Source of the DNA: Luscinia megarhynchos
Taxonomy: Eukaryota > Chordata > Aves > Passeriformes > Turdidae
Reading direction: 5' to 3'
DNA length: 64,000 nucleotides
NCBI GenBank assembly: GCA_034336665.1
Contig: CM067572.1
Coordinates: 4,084,286-4,148,285 of the forward strand
Shown here: in pieces, positions 21,798-47,258 of the stretch
Layout: every line of letters starts with the position of its first letter
How positions within the stretch are numbered: position 1 is the first letter of the stretch
Position numbers and translations under genes: made by a program
The notes under the pieces: model-generated
Databases searched by the model: none
What the model saw: only the letters and a program-made list of their open reading frames with translations
What the model was told of the DNA's origin: nothing

Positions 21798-23317
21798 TTC
21801 AAAAATCTCTGTTTTCTTGCCTCCTATTCTCCCTGTTTTCTGCCCTCCCTCTCCTACTGCAAGAGCACGCTTCCCACATTTTTCCAAGCCTGAAACTACT
21901 GTGTGTATTTACACTATCCAGATCCATTATTCATGCAAGGCAAGAGCACCAATTAATTAGGGCTGGATTTATATAACTCTGCAGGTAGAGCTATATGTAG
22001 CCACTTGTACGCCAGAACGGGATCTTATCTGCGCTGCACCAGATATGACAGGTTTTAAATATTGATGAGAGAAGACACACGAAGGCAAAACCTCTGGTGT
22101 TAAGCCCCTTGGAGGCCTGGCATGAAACAAGGACTTCAAAGAGCAAAGCTCACTTTGCTAGATCAGACACAGCCTGGGCTACGAGCAATGAGAGAGCTGC
22201 AGCTGCCCCTCGAACCCTGTGAGCTCAGAGAGGCACTGACACTTGCAAGAAGAAGCTCCTGGAAACCCTGGCCTGCTGCTCCCAAAGACCAGCATGAGCC
22301 AGGAAAGAAGTGGAAGGGGAATTCCAAGTGACAAATGAAAACAAATATTCTAGGTAGTTGCATTGCTGTGACAGGCTCATTTATCTGAGCCACCAGGGAA
22401 AGAGTGACTGTGGCTGGAACATCATCTTTCCTGACACACCAAGCACTGGAGCATGGAGAGGTGTTTCCCACTGTAGACAAACTGGGTCAGACCTTGCCAC
22501 CATGGCAAGCAGAGATCTGATTTGCTCTGAACCACTGCAGAGCTTTTACTCAGGACCACCATGAAGGGATGCCCTGTGCAGGAAAAATGTCCTGCTTCAG
22601 AAACTATGAGCCCTACATGCTTCCTGACCAAAGAAAAATGAGAGAGACATGAGGTTTAGCTCATACCTGTACTACAGGAGCTGCTGTAACACAGCTCTCC
22701 TTGGAAATGGGTGCAGGAATGCTGCTGGAACCACTGCAGTGTCCCCATGTACCACACAACTGTGAGGGGGCTGTCACCTTAATGACAAGGTTCCTACAAG
22801 CTACAGGACACCTGCATATGCAGAAGAAAATAAAAAACCCACCATTTTAGATAACCTAAATTTACCTATAATTAATTGCTGATTATTTTTTTTTGCATTG
22901 CTTTATAAGACCTTCTAGTCGATGGTCTTCTGCTGGTTAACATTTACAGGAAATTCAGCAATTTTTAATTCCTTGAACATCCAGCTCTGCAAATGCACTA
23001 ACTGAAACCTCAAATGAGAACAGCAAGATGCTTAGATTTATTTGCCTTGTACATACCCTGTAATGATCTGGCCTTCATTTTATACCTAGAAAGAAGAAAA
23101 TCCACAATCTGGCAGAAAAATGAGGTTATGTAAAGCCCTCTCTGATTCTATCTGCCCACTGCTGCCAAGGGGTCTGCACAGAGTTTTGTCTTGCAGGATC
23201 CCTAAGGCTCCTGACCCCAGGATGTGTCATTCCTACAGCTCAGCTGGAGTTTTGGTGGTTAAAGCAGTGCATCAAGGCTCATTCTATGCCAGCAACAAAT
23301 GGAAGGCTGATTAGGGA

Positions 23318-23348
23318 ACTATATATATCTAATATATGTATATATAGG
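23318..23348. repeat. TA-rich simple repeat
   Basis: ATATATATCTAATATATGTA followed by TATATAG. A short decayed (TA)n. Confidence 0.7.
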
Positions 23349-26300
23349 GAAAAATTAAAATATATTCAAGCCTATTCACCCTTTTGCATGACACAAACGT
23401 TTTCTGCAGTGCTGTTGGATCTATTGATATTTAATTCTCTAATCTGAGGGTTAGCTCTTGTGCACATTTTGAATTCATGAGACCAACTTTCTGCACAAGG
23501 GAAAACAAAGCTGCAACTCTGCTCCCATGAAAGTCCCGGTTTCAAAGCTAGCTTGGGCATTTTTACTTCCACTGCAATTAAAGACAGCTGCAAATCTAAA
23601 TCTCTCTGGCTGCCTGAAAGAAGATTCAGCCTCAGAAAAGGAAATTGGTCAGCTCCTGCAGAAGGAGGCCTAAGTGTCCAACAGATGCAAGGAGACAGGC
23701 AAAGGATGGCAGCAAGGTCTCAGGGGGCACCAAGAGGTGCATACAGACACCACCAGAAGACTTCCTCACTTGACTTTTTTCTGCATGCATTTGGTTAGAG
23801 CAGCATCAGGAGATGGTGGATTTCCCCAAAAAAGCCCTAACGTGGGAGGTACTTTGTGAGAGGTTCAGAAATCCCCATTTAGGAAGATCAAGGTGACAGA
23901 AAAAATGAGATTTCTTCATTTTGAGCCCTGCTAGATGAGACATGAGAAAGGGTAGGAGCTCTACCCTGCCAGTATTTAAAGAGAGCATTGGAAAACCACC
24001 AAACAAACCTCCTGAAGGTCTGGACTGAGAGAGGAATGGGCCAGTTATCTCCACAAAGGCTTTTCTTCTGCTCTATTGCTGTGCATCTCCAGCACAAATT
24101 AAGTCCAGGCATTTCTGAGCTTGGCATCCTTCTATCTCAATCCTTTTGGAGCTGCACTTGGGTCCAAATGCCAACTCACTCCCTCAGCCTGGACACCTCC
24201 ATGGCACTTTATGATGAGTAGGAGCTCTTTCTATAAACACAGTAATATGTTTGGCAGCTTGAACAGGCTGACTTAGGAGACCCAAAAGCCACCAGCTCCA
24301 AGGGTTTATTTGTCCCGACTGCTCTGCTGTGTTTTAAAGGTCAAATTTATTTTGACAACACAGTAATCTGAGTCTTCCACTGGTCTCTTCCCCCAGAGAT
24401 CTGCTGGTACCAGTGCTGTCTGCTGGAGGCACACCCCATCTTACTCAGACCATAAAGTAGCATGGAAGAAATCCTGTTCCCATTAACCAAAATAAATCCC
24501 TGGCCAAGAGTCATCAACAAAAGTTAGTGCAAAGCTGGTGTAAGAAAAAGCAGAGAGGCCCAAGATCAGCAGCCTGGCTGCTGCTGGAGCCTTTGGATGC
24601 TCCTGGGATGGGCAGGAGTACTGGAGCAGCACTCCACATCCATGGAGTGTGCTGGGAGCCTCAGGACAGCCACACCAAACTCAGCACAGCTGGGACAGCT
24701 GCTGTTGGCTACCTCTGTCTGCATACCAGATGTTTCCTGCCCCAAAATATCCAGGAAGGGCAAAGAACAAACCATATCCCTGCAGCAGCAATGAAACTTT
24801 ATTTGCTAATCTCTGCATTTACAGATTTTCTGGTTTTGCAGATTCAGGGCACCTTGCAGCTGGCAAAGTCACAGCCAGCCATGCTGGGGAGCATCTGTCC
24901 TCACCACTGCCACAACCCACCACGTTTGCAGCATAAGGTCTGTACCTCTTACAAAGACTCCAGCTTTAATCCTCACCATAGCAACTCAGCTGTTCCTGTG
25001 TCTAATAGAGAACAGAGCTCATTTTACTCTGTGCCTGGATGCAGGTGAAGCTAAACCTGGCCAGATGGACCTGAGAAAATGGGCACTTGATAAGATGCTG
25101 GGGCTACCACAGCTGCCAGCTGGTGCCAGCATCTGCCCTGGTCCTGGCTGAGCTGGTGGGACTGATCACACCAAGAGGGGCAGAGGATGCTCTTCAACTA
25201 CAGCCCCCTGGCCTTCCCCACTCCTCTGACACAGCAGGAGCTTGCAAACACCTCTTGGCCAGCTTTGCTCCAGTACATCTCCCTTTCAACTGAGGTCCAA
25301 AAGCTGTAAGGCAGCTGGGAAGAAAGGCAGTGGGTGAAGAGCCCAGCAGGGCTGTTCAGAGCCACTAGAAAAGGCATTGGGTTTAAATCCTGGCTATGGT
25401 GGCATTAACTTTTAATGATTTGGGGACACAACAGAAGGGAACTGGCAGGGCCCAGGGGACTGAGCACAGCCCAGCCCAGCAAGGCAGCAACTCTGTAGCT
25501 CAGGGCAGAGCTCTCCAGCTTAGCAAAGGGATTAGTCCTTCATTCAATACCTGCCTGGGAAGCAGCAAAGAGAGAACAATTTTTTTCTGTGTGAAGAGAA
25601 CATATTAATACAGCAGCAAGCATTGTATTCATTACAGGATTGCAGCTAATCTGGTGTCTGCTTTTATTCTCCTCTTGTTCTGCTCCTGTACTGCTTGCAG
25701 CAAGCAAGCTGGGACAAAGACAGAACCAGGCCTCCTTACAACAGTCCTCACAAACATCCACTGGGCCAGGGGATTTTGGGGTGCATCTATGTGCAAACCT
25801 TGTTCTCTCCCAGAGCAGCTTGCCAGCCTTGGGATGGGTGCAGGGCTCTAGCAAAGCCTGACCTACAAAGTATTGAACACTGTGCTCTGAACCAAGACAG
25901 ACCTACATATTTACCAGACTGAAAAAATGCTTTGCCTGGGATTTGCCTGTGTTGATTTTTGCCCTGGAGGGGCTCAGAGGACCACCTCGAAGTGGGGCCA
26001 TACAATCCCCATCATCACCATCAGCTGCTTGAAATTCCTTCCTGTCTGTGCCCCTGGCCCGAGGCATTACCCAGTACAGGGAGAGATTGGTAACCAGAGT
26101 AATAGACCTCCTGCTCGTGCAAATTAAGGGGGTGGATGCTCTAATGGTCCATTTACCACAAATTCTTTTATCAGACATATTTGTGACCTCTTCAGAGGGC
26201 TAATTTAATGACCCTCAATGTATGAACCTTTCAATCGGTCACTTGGGCTGAGCTCAGAGCAAGGCAATGGGTGTCTTTTTGCAAAATCCCATCAAAAAAC

Positions 26301-27083
26301 CACAAGAGATGGGGAAAAGCCCCTTTATTTTTTGGTGAACTTCTTCAGTACAAGAACCAGGAGCTAAAGCAAAAGCCAGCACTTCCTCCAGAGCACATGG
26401 CCAGGCTGAGCAGCTCAGGGACACTCAAAGTCACACGGTCAAATCCTGCAGCTGGATTTTAAATGGGGTGGATAATTTTATGACCGATTGCATTTGTGGC
26501 TGGTATGTTAAGACAAGGGTAATGAAATCTTATCCTTTGGGGCACATATGGATCATTGCACAAGTCAGGCAGGCATCTGCCCCTCCCCTGCAAGAGAAAT
26601 TGTAATTGGCAGGGACTGTAAGGACTGAAGTTGAAATTAGGGATTAAATGGGACACAAATGGCACATGGATCTGGGAATAGGGCAAATGGAGCTTTTCAG
26701 CTTCTTGTCAACTGTAACAGTCCACAGGAGCAAATAACAATAATGAACTTGACAGATGCTGGATTGCTGACCTCGACTGAATACAGCTGTCACCCCAGTC
26801 ATGGGCTAACTCTGCTCAGTAGTTCCAGGGACCCCTTTAGGTTTGATATTCCAAGGGTTTATTTATAGCAAACCAGTTCCATTACCTTCACAAAAGTTGG
26901 CAACACTTACTAAGGTGGAGAGTGGCTGCAGGATGAGCAGAGGGGCTTGACCAGAGTAACAAAACATTTGGAGTTACAGCCTAGAGAGGTCAGCACGTGA
27001 CCTTAAACCAGGCTGAGACGTTGGGACCTGCCACCAGAAATCCTGCTGCTGCGCCCAAAACCAGCTGAGCCCTGGGCAGTTAC

Positions 27084-27288
27084 CTCCTCCAGCCTCCTCC
27101 TCTGCTCCTTCTGCTCCTCGATGCGCTTCTGCCGCTCGGCCAGCAACTGCCGCTTGTGCTCCTCGTTCTCGCGCTGCTGCTGCTCCAGCTGCTGCCGCCG
27201 CAGCGCCTCCGAGCGCTCCTTGTTGGCCAGCTGCAGCCGCAGGAAATCCCGCCGCAGCGTCGACTCCCCGGGCAGGTTCAGGATGGAG
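27084..27288 (-). CDS. TNIK: TNIK coding exon, window exon 10 (residues 339-407): start of coiled coil
   Basis: This 205-bp exon completes Ser339 and ends in phase 0. It encodes [20 protein letters not shown], then an almost uninterrupted charged helix rich in Glu, Arg, Gln and Lys, ending [11 protein letters not shown]. This is the first part of the long coiled coil of the intermediate domain. Exon GC content is far above that of the flanking introns. The donor is GAG|GTAACT and the acceptor GTGCAG. Without splicing the frame reads on for about 36 codons into the intron (VTAQGSAG and onward), but the canonical donor and continuity with QQRREK favour splicing. Confidence 0.97.
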
Positions 27289-28080
27289 CTGCACGCACCA
27301 GAGCCATCAGAGATCACCCCCTCCCTACAGCCTTGATCCCCTGTGTGATTTTCCCTCTCCCCTCCATCCCAACAGCATCTGACAGAGTTTGGGCAGGGGT
27401 AGCAGCAGATGGAGGGATGGGGGCTTGCAAGTGACAGAGCTCACGGCTCACCGGTCATTCACTCACTGTAAATGGAAAGGTTTCCTTTACATTAAGTTTC
27501 TAACCAAAGTCTCTTGTGCTGCAGTGGCTGGCACACACTATATTTAGCTGTGCACAAAGCACATTTAGCATGAATCATTGCCAGCTATTAAAATACTACA
27601 TTATCTCAGTGAAATAATGGAATAACCTGATAATAATTACAACGGCTCTGAAAAATGTCACCCAAGAAAGTTCCAGCCCCACGGTGCTTTCAGCAGCACC
27701 TGGGAGGTTTCATGGTGAAAAATTACATGGAAGCAGGGAGTTACACTTGGATGTAAGGAATCACATTTTAAAGAGGTTTTTAATTTCACCTCACGTTTTT
27801 CCACATCTCAACATCCACATTCCCGTGAAGCACTGTGCTGTGCTTCAGATCCCACAGGCAATGGGCTTTTCTTCCCCAGCTTTTGGTTAAGGTGATCCAG
27901 AGCATCAGTTTATACCCACGCACCAGCCGGCAGCAAGAACTTCCTCTGCTCTGCCAGGGAACAGGACTCAGTGCTCAGACTGTCCTTTTCCATTTCCAGT
28001 TCATATGAGCCCATAATCCAAGCTGATTTTCATACAGAGCTAAAGGGATGTAAGGGCACAACTGAAATGCTGATTCTTAC
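27289..28080 (-). other. TNIK: TNIK intron between window exons 9 and 10 (792 bp)
   Basis: The stretch 27450-27665 is AT-rich, repeat-free and resembles conserved noncoding DNA. Otherwise nothing is recognised. Confidence 0.8.
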
Positions 28081-28147
28081 CTCGGCTCTCCAGAGTCATT
28101 TTCCTCCTCCTCCTCCTCACTTCCACTGTACTCATACTCTGTCTCAT
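28081..28147 (-). CDS. TNIK: TNIK coding exon, window exon 9 (residues 317-338 plus 2 nt): acidic segment
   Basis: This 67-bp exon completes Asp317 and ends with AG of Ser339. It encodes DETEYEYSGSEEEEEENDSG and EP. The run of six glutamates after SGS is encoded mostly by GAG codons. It forms the acidic hinge between the kinase domain and the coiled coil. No enzymatic role is expected. In the family this region lies at the start of the intermediate domain. The acceptor is TTCCTAG and the donor CGAG|GTAAGA. It was found by extending between window exons 8 and 10 in compatible phase. Confidence 0.97.
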
Positions 28148-34606
<6,459 letters not shown>

Positions 34607-34661
34607 GGGGAGCACCTTCGGCCATCTCGATGGCTGTTATCCCCAGAGACCACAAGTCACT
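34607..34661 (-). CDS. TNIK: TNIK coding exon, window exon 6 (residues 214-231 plus 1 nt): subdomain IX
   Basis: This 55-bp exon starts in phase 0 and ends with the first base of Pro232. It encodes SDLWSLGITAIEMAEGAP. The aspartate of SDLWSLG (215) is the conserved subdomain-IX residue that stabilises the catalytic loop. The following AIEMAEGAPP is the alpha-F helix motif shared by STE20-type kinases. The acceptor is preceded by a good pyrimidine tract (CTTTCTTTGACAG), and the donor is CCCC|GTGAGT. The exon is too short to stand out as an open frame and was found by joining its neighbours. Confidence 0.97.
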
Positions 34662-41704
<7,043 letters not shown>

Positions 41705-42876
41705 CTACACAGAGCCATTGGAACATCTTCCTGAACCTAGCAGCTTGTAACCCATTTGGGGTTTGCTATAAAATGAAACAATAAAAGGCTGGAAGGCTTG
41801 AAAGGCTTGTGGCCCTCCAGTGGATTGTGAGCAAGAAACAGGAATAAATCTAGTGCTGAAAATCAGTGGAGGAGATCAGAATCTCAAACCCTACCTCTAC
41901 ATGCACTACATTATACTTCTAATCAATGTTTAGTATCAACAGCAATAAAACAGAACTCTGCCTCTTGCATGCAAGTTCTTCAAATCTGAAAATACAAAGG
42001 CACAGAGGCAGATATTCCAAAGCTTCCTATGATTTAGGAACCAGGTGTACTTTTCAATTTTTATTTTTTATTTAACCAGACAAACTTTGGTTCTGATCAT
42101 GTTTCTGAGCAGGAAACCTCCTTTGAGGGGAAGGTTGCCAAGCAGTGTCAGGCTTCCCAGGAGGGATCTGCAGTCCTACTGCTCAGGCTGGTTCCAACAT
42201 GACTGGCCACTGCCACTTGTACCACTTCCAAAGCTTCAGAATATCAAATATAGAAGTATAATGATCTAACCCAGGCCAAACTTAATCTTGTCATTGAACA
42301 ACTGTGAAATAAACATAACAAAAATAGCACGGGATGTGAGTCTGCCTCCCAGGGATTTCACAGATCCCGGCGTGCTCCAGAAAGTGAGCACAGCCTGTGT
42401 GTGCAACGAGCCTCCTCCAAGGCCTGTGCAAGTGCTTCCTCTAAGATGTGAAACCATGTTTTCCAGTCAGATCTGCTTCCTACTTGAAGATATTCCCTTG
42501 CCAGTGGTTCCTTGCCAGATTCTTCGATGTGCATGTTTCGAGTTCCTTATCACGTGAGGCTTACACGGCATTTAACGTTCTCCAAGCAAGTGACATCACT
42601 ATTAAAATCACAGGCCAAGAAAAGAATTAAAACAGCAGAAGGGTTACTCCTGACCAAATTGCACAAATGCAGTGAGTTAAGACTATCATAAATTATAATG
42701 ATCATAAAATCCAGACACAGGACTGCCATAAACCTTTAAACTAGATGAAATACTTGAGCAGACTTTACTTGGCTTTGATCACTCTGCTATCTCTAGTTTT
42801 GATGTTAAGTTTCTCTTCCTGAAGTGGTGCTGAAAAATTCTTGGAATATCCCTGTTAAATCATGAAAGTGGCTTCA

Positions 42877-42903
42877 AGAAATGGAAGAAATGGCAGAAAT
42901 GGA
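42877..42903. repeat. 3 x 9-bp tandem repeat
   Basis: Three head-to-tail copies of AGAAATGGA (the middle copy ends in C). Confidence 0.8.
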
Positions 42904-45900
42904 TGGGTCACTGGCCAAAATCTGCCCCATGCAAAGGCAAGGAACACACCTAGAGCTATTTCACTCCAGCAGCAACCAAGCCATCCAGCTGGGTCACTGA
43001 CATGCCTAACTCCTGGTTACTCACTGCTCAGAGAATGGGGAATAATGGAAACTGGTTTCAAAGTTGCTTTTCCTCTCTTTCTTCCCTTTGGACCACTGAC
43101 ACATGGGGAATATGTCAGTGTCTGCATGTGTGTCTGATTAAATTAACATTTGTGATACCACAGCAACAAATTTGGAAAGGGAAATCCTGGATAGCTGAGC
43201 CAGCCACAAACATCTTGCAATCCAAAATGCTGCCCTCTCCAGTCTTCCTCCATGGAAATTCTTTCACAGGATCTCACCAGGGTTTGGAGCAAGAGGAAGA
43301 GGAAAGGCTTGCTATGCTGTGCATGGCAAACAAAATACTTCAAAGAAAATGGAAAAAATCCCATTGAAAATACAGAGTACATCCATTAATGGATGGTTAT
43401 GGTCTCTCTGTGTATACTGCCAACAGCAAGGACAGGTAAGGGAGAGAGAACAATACAGGTACTGCCATAATATCAATTTATGAACACTATGGGTATGTTC
43501 AGGCTGGAAACCAACAGACTTCCAGGAGAAAAATTAAAATGAGCAGAAGTTCTTGCTGATTTTAGGGCAGAGCTTAATACACTCAGAAAAGGCTTCAAAA
43601 GGCACCTGGATACTAAAATACTTTCTCACCAGTCTCATACCTCTGGGTGAGTGATCTGCCCTCACACACTTGCATCATTACCAATTTTCTTAAGGGATGA
43701 AGTCATGATGGAGTAAGACAATAAACTGGAAATGCATATTGAATTTTTATTAACCATAATTAAAATTATCATCAAGATGGGCTAAAGGTAAGATCATCTC
43801 CTGAAATTTAATTTGCAAGGACATTTATTGAGGAAGTATTTTTAAATACAGTTCATTTAGCATTTACTTAGCTCTTCATACCAGAGTGACAGCAAACTTC
43901 ATAAGCAAGGCAAATTCAGAAGCTGCAGCTGTAAATCTCTGTGTCCTGCTGTCTCATGAATTTTTTGTTTAAAGAGCCTTTTCAGTTTTCAAACCAACCA
44001 CTACTTTCCTCGGTTTGGGATGACAAGACCTCTGTTATAATCACTGCTATGCATTACCTGGAAGAGCTCAAACCTGAGCATCTCCAAAACACCAACCCCA
44101 GTTCATCTTATAGTGAACTGCTCTAGTCTGCCCAGAGGAACCCCCCAAATTATATTCTTTACTACACAAGACAAATCCTATGCTCCTATGCCTCAGTCCA
44201 GGAACAATTTAACTTCTTTTAAGTTACAGAAAACAAGCACACAACACATTCAGGCTAAATGCTGCTGGAAATCAATCCTTCTGCTGTGTGTGTAAACAGA
44301 ATCTGAGTGCAACATAGTCCCAATATGCCCAGGCCACTCAAATTTCTCAATCCACCCCACAGCCTGGCTCCCATACAAAAGAGCATGACCCACATCATGG
44401 CACCTGAAGGCAGTGATGGAGCATTAAAAACACAGAAACCTTCCCTTGGTGGATCAGCAGAAAAGCTGATGCCTATTTCAGAAACAGAAATACCAATCAA
44501 ACTGGCGTTAAGCAGCAACTAAAACATTTAGCAGCAAGGTCAGGCCAGGTTTTCATTGCTCCTGCTGGTGCTGGGGTGGGAGCAGGCTGACACTGCAGCC
44601 CCACACACAGGTAGGAGCACAGCACTGCTCTGCTCTCTCCTCTCCAACAGCAGCATCCAAATGCTCCCACACAAGCTCCTCAGTAAATGACTTGCCTGCA
44701 TCTCCCTGGATGTCAAGCCCAGCCAAGCAATCCCTGTCCCTTGGGAGGCAGCAGGCAGCTGATGCCACGGGTCCTGAGCAGGCTGATGGCTTTGGGTTAG
44801 GGGGGGCAGCAAAAGGAACTGGGCTCACAGTCCTGCAGTGTTTACAGCTGCTTTGAAGAGCAGTGAGAGTTAAATAGTGCTGGATTACTCTGCCAGACAG
44901 CAGCAGAAAGCTGCTCTGGTAACCCTGAGCTCTTGGTCAGGGGCCAGAGGAGCAGCCCTGATCCCCTCACACTCCCCCAGGACTGCAGAGCTTGGAGGGA
45001 GTAAAGAGAATACAGCTCAACCGAAAACTGACCCCTCTCAAATGTTTCATGATCTAATTTCTGTAACGCAGAGAATCAACAACTGCCCAAAAATATTTTT
45101 TCAGGGTATATTGCAATTAAGACTAAGAACAACCCTGCTCAGAGCTGCACAGGTGTAACCCAGTGCTTTGACAGCTCATGCTCCATTTTCAATGGAGCCT
45201 TGCTGCCCCTGTTTTTGCTCTCCAGATCCCTGGTGTGACTCTGTTCACATCACCCTAAAGCAATTCGTTGGGTCCCTAGAGCTCAACAGAGTGAAAAAAC
45301 ACATTACAACCACACAATCACAGCTCTGAGCATCACACAGCTGCAGCAGTGCCACCCTGACCGAGGGGCTGTTCCCAATTCACCCTCATTCCTTACTCCC
45401 CCCCACACTGCCCCAGATTATCTGCTGCAGAGGACACCCCAGAGGCCACCCCACCACGTGGGCATCTGGGCAGCCTGCCCATGAGCAATTTGTCCCCCCT
45501 GGTGACAGATGCAGTGCGGGCAGGGTTGCCATGGCAGCCCATCCACTGAAGCCAGCGCTGGCTCTGGGGACCCTGAGGCTCTGCCCTGCCCTGGGCTCTG
45601 GGCTGCTGCCAGCCTTTGCTCAGCCCCCACACTCTGCACATGTGGCTGCTCTATCCACAGCCTCAGCTCACAGGGGACAGCAAGGGCAGATGACAAGTGT
45701 CCAGCTGAGTGGCACTTGTGTGACCCTGCACACAGTCACGGTGTATGGGGATCACAGTGCCTGCAGCTTCCAGCAGAGTGCAGGGCAGGGGTCCTTCAGG
45801 ACAGGGTCAACTCACCCATCCAGCTCACACTTCTTAATGAATGCCTCATCTCCCATCATTAAAAAAAAAACCCATCCCAAAATATCTCAAAACAAACTCT

Positions 45901-47013
45901 CTGGGTTATGCACAGGCTGGTATCCCATAGCTTAGATTTGAGAAGAGCACAGTGAATTTAATGAGTTTAGCTCTGAGAAGCAGCAGTAAACTGATTATCT
46001 GCATCCTCATACCCCCTGGGAATTTCCCCAGTTTTTGCTGCCCACCCTCACCCTGTCCCCTTGCACCACAGCAGGATCCCCTCTGCTCAGCAAGAGAGAG
46101 GCACAAACCCTCCGTAAGACCTACAGCAAGGCAGAATGCAACAATTACCCAACATGAGGATAAACCTACCTTATCTTTTTAGATTTCTTATTAGATGTTC
46201 CATAAAGGTTGTCCCTATGACTTTTGCTTCCTTTTATTTTGCCTAACATAGCAGATTTGTGATGCATCTGCTAAAACACCCTCCACACAGCTCCCTAATT
46301 TCTGAAAACAAGGCTGCTTAGTGAGCTTGAGCTCATCTTTCAGGGCAAGTGGTTGCTGTGGAATGGAGCAGCAGTACTGACAATACTTCATATCAGAAGC
46401 CAGCCACGTTTCTGAGAGATCTTAATCTCCACTGAAAGAGTTCCCTATTTTTTATTTCCGTATCAGCCTCCCGAGTGTCGATAAAAAGAATTACTTGGGC
46501 ATTATCAGAAACCGTTTTATTTCAACAAAGAGCCAATAAAAAATAAACAAGCCTTTATCTGTGAGGCAAGACTGATAGAGTTCACACAAGTCCTAATTCA
46601 ATCAGATCCTGAAACAACAGCTATTTAACACAGTGGCACCAGCACACCTCTCCTCTAGGGCTGGGGAGCTTTCCCAGGATTACCTCCACCAGTCCCAACA
46701 CTGGACAAAAACAACCCCCTCACACCCCAGAAAATAAGCTTTTAGTGAATTTTTTTTTCACTAACCCATGAGAAAGGCCTCAAACTAAATGGAGAGGTAG
46801 CAGCCTGCTAGAGAATTCAGATTATCTAGTCTGCCTTTCCCAGAGGGCAAGAACAAACAGCACAGCTGGATGAGGAACACCTTCTCCCCTTCCATGACTG
46901 GGTGACCCACCAGGGAAAACCCAGGTTTGTCCTCCTGACTCGGGCCATGTGAAGGTGACACAGCACATAAAGCCTCCCCTGCTGTGTCATGGTGATAGGA
47001 ATCCATGGAAGAA

Positions 47014-47258
47014 TCACAGAATATCCTGAGTAGGAACAGATCCCATAAGGACCATTGAATTCAATTCCTGGTCCTGAACAGGAAAACCTCAAGAACTCCA
47101 CCCTGTACCTGAGAGTTTTGACCAAATGCTTTCTGAATTCTGTCAGGCTTGGTGCTGTGACCACTTCCCTGGGGAGCCTGTTCCAGTGCCCAACCACTCT
47201 CTGGATGTACAACCCCTAGCTAAAATCCACCTCAAACCTCCCCTGACACAGCCCCACA
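47014..47258 (-). mobile_element. CR1 LINE fragment, 3' end
   Basis: About 245 bp of reverse-oriented CR1 beginning TCACAGAATATCCTGAGTAG, then CCATTGAATTCAATTCCTGG and CCTGTTCCAGTGCCCAACCA. The minus-strand frame reads HWNRLPREVVTAPSL, which resembles a CR1-encoded stretch, but it runs only about 50 residues and is a dead fragment. Confidence 0.92.

Larger units (their letters stand above)
19226..27083 (-). other. TNIK: TNIK intron between window exons 10 and 11 (7.9 kb)
   Basis: Contains a degenerate GATA/ATCT-rich tract (about 20325-20475), an A-rich purine run (21766-21797), a TA-rich tract (23318-23348) and AT-rich repeat-free blocks at 22855-23075 and 26105-26650. No exon or clear transposon is recognised. 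Confidence 0.8.

Noticed and set aside
27003..27083. Read-through of the coiled-coil exon past its donor (VTAQGSAG...)
   Set aside because: A canonical GTAACT donor and exact continuity with the next exon make intron retention unlikely as the main form.
42862..43367. Cluster of overlapping plus-strand frames near a 9-bp tandem repeat
   Set aside because: Low-information composition, no splice context and no recognisable product.
46826..47212. 128-codon minus-strand frame with HWNRLPREVV
   Set aside because: A short surviving frame in a dead CR1 fragment that extends by chance beyond the element. Not a host gene.
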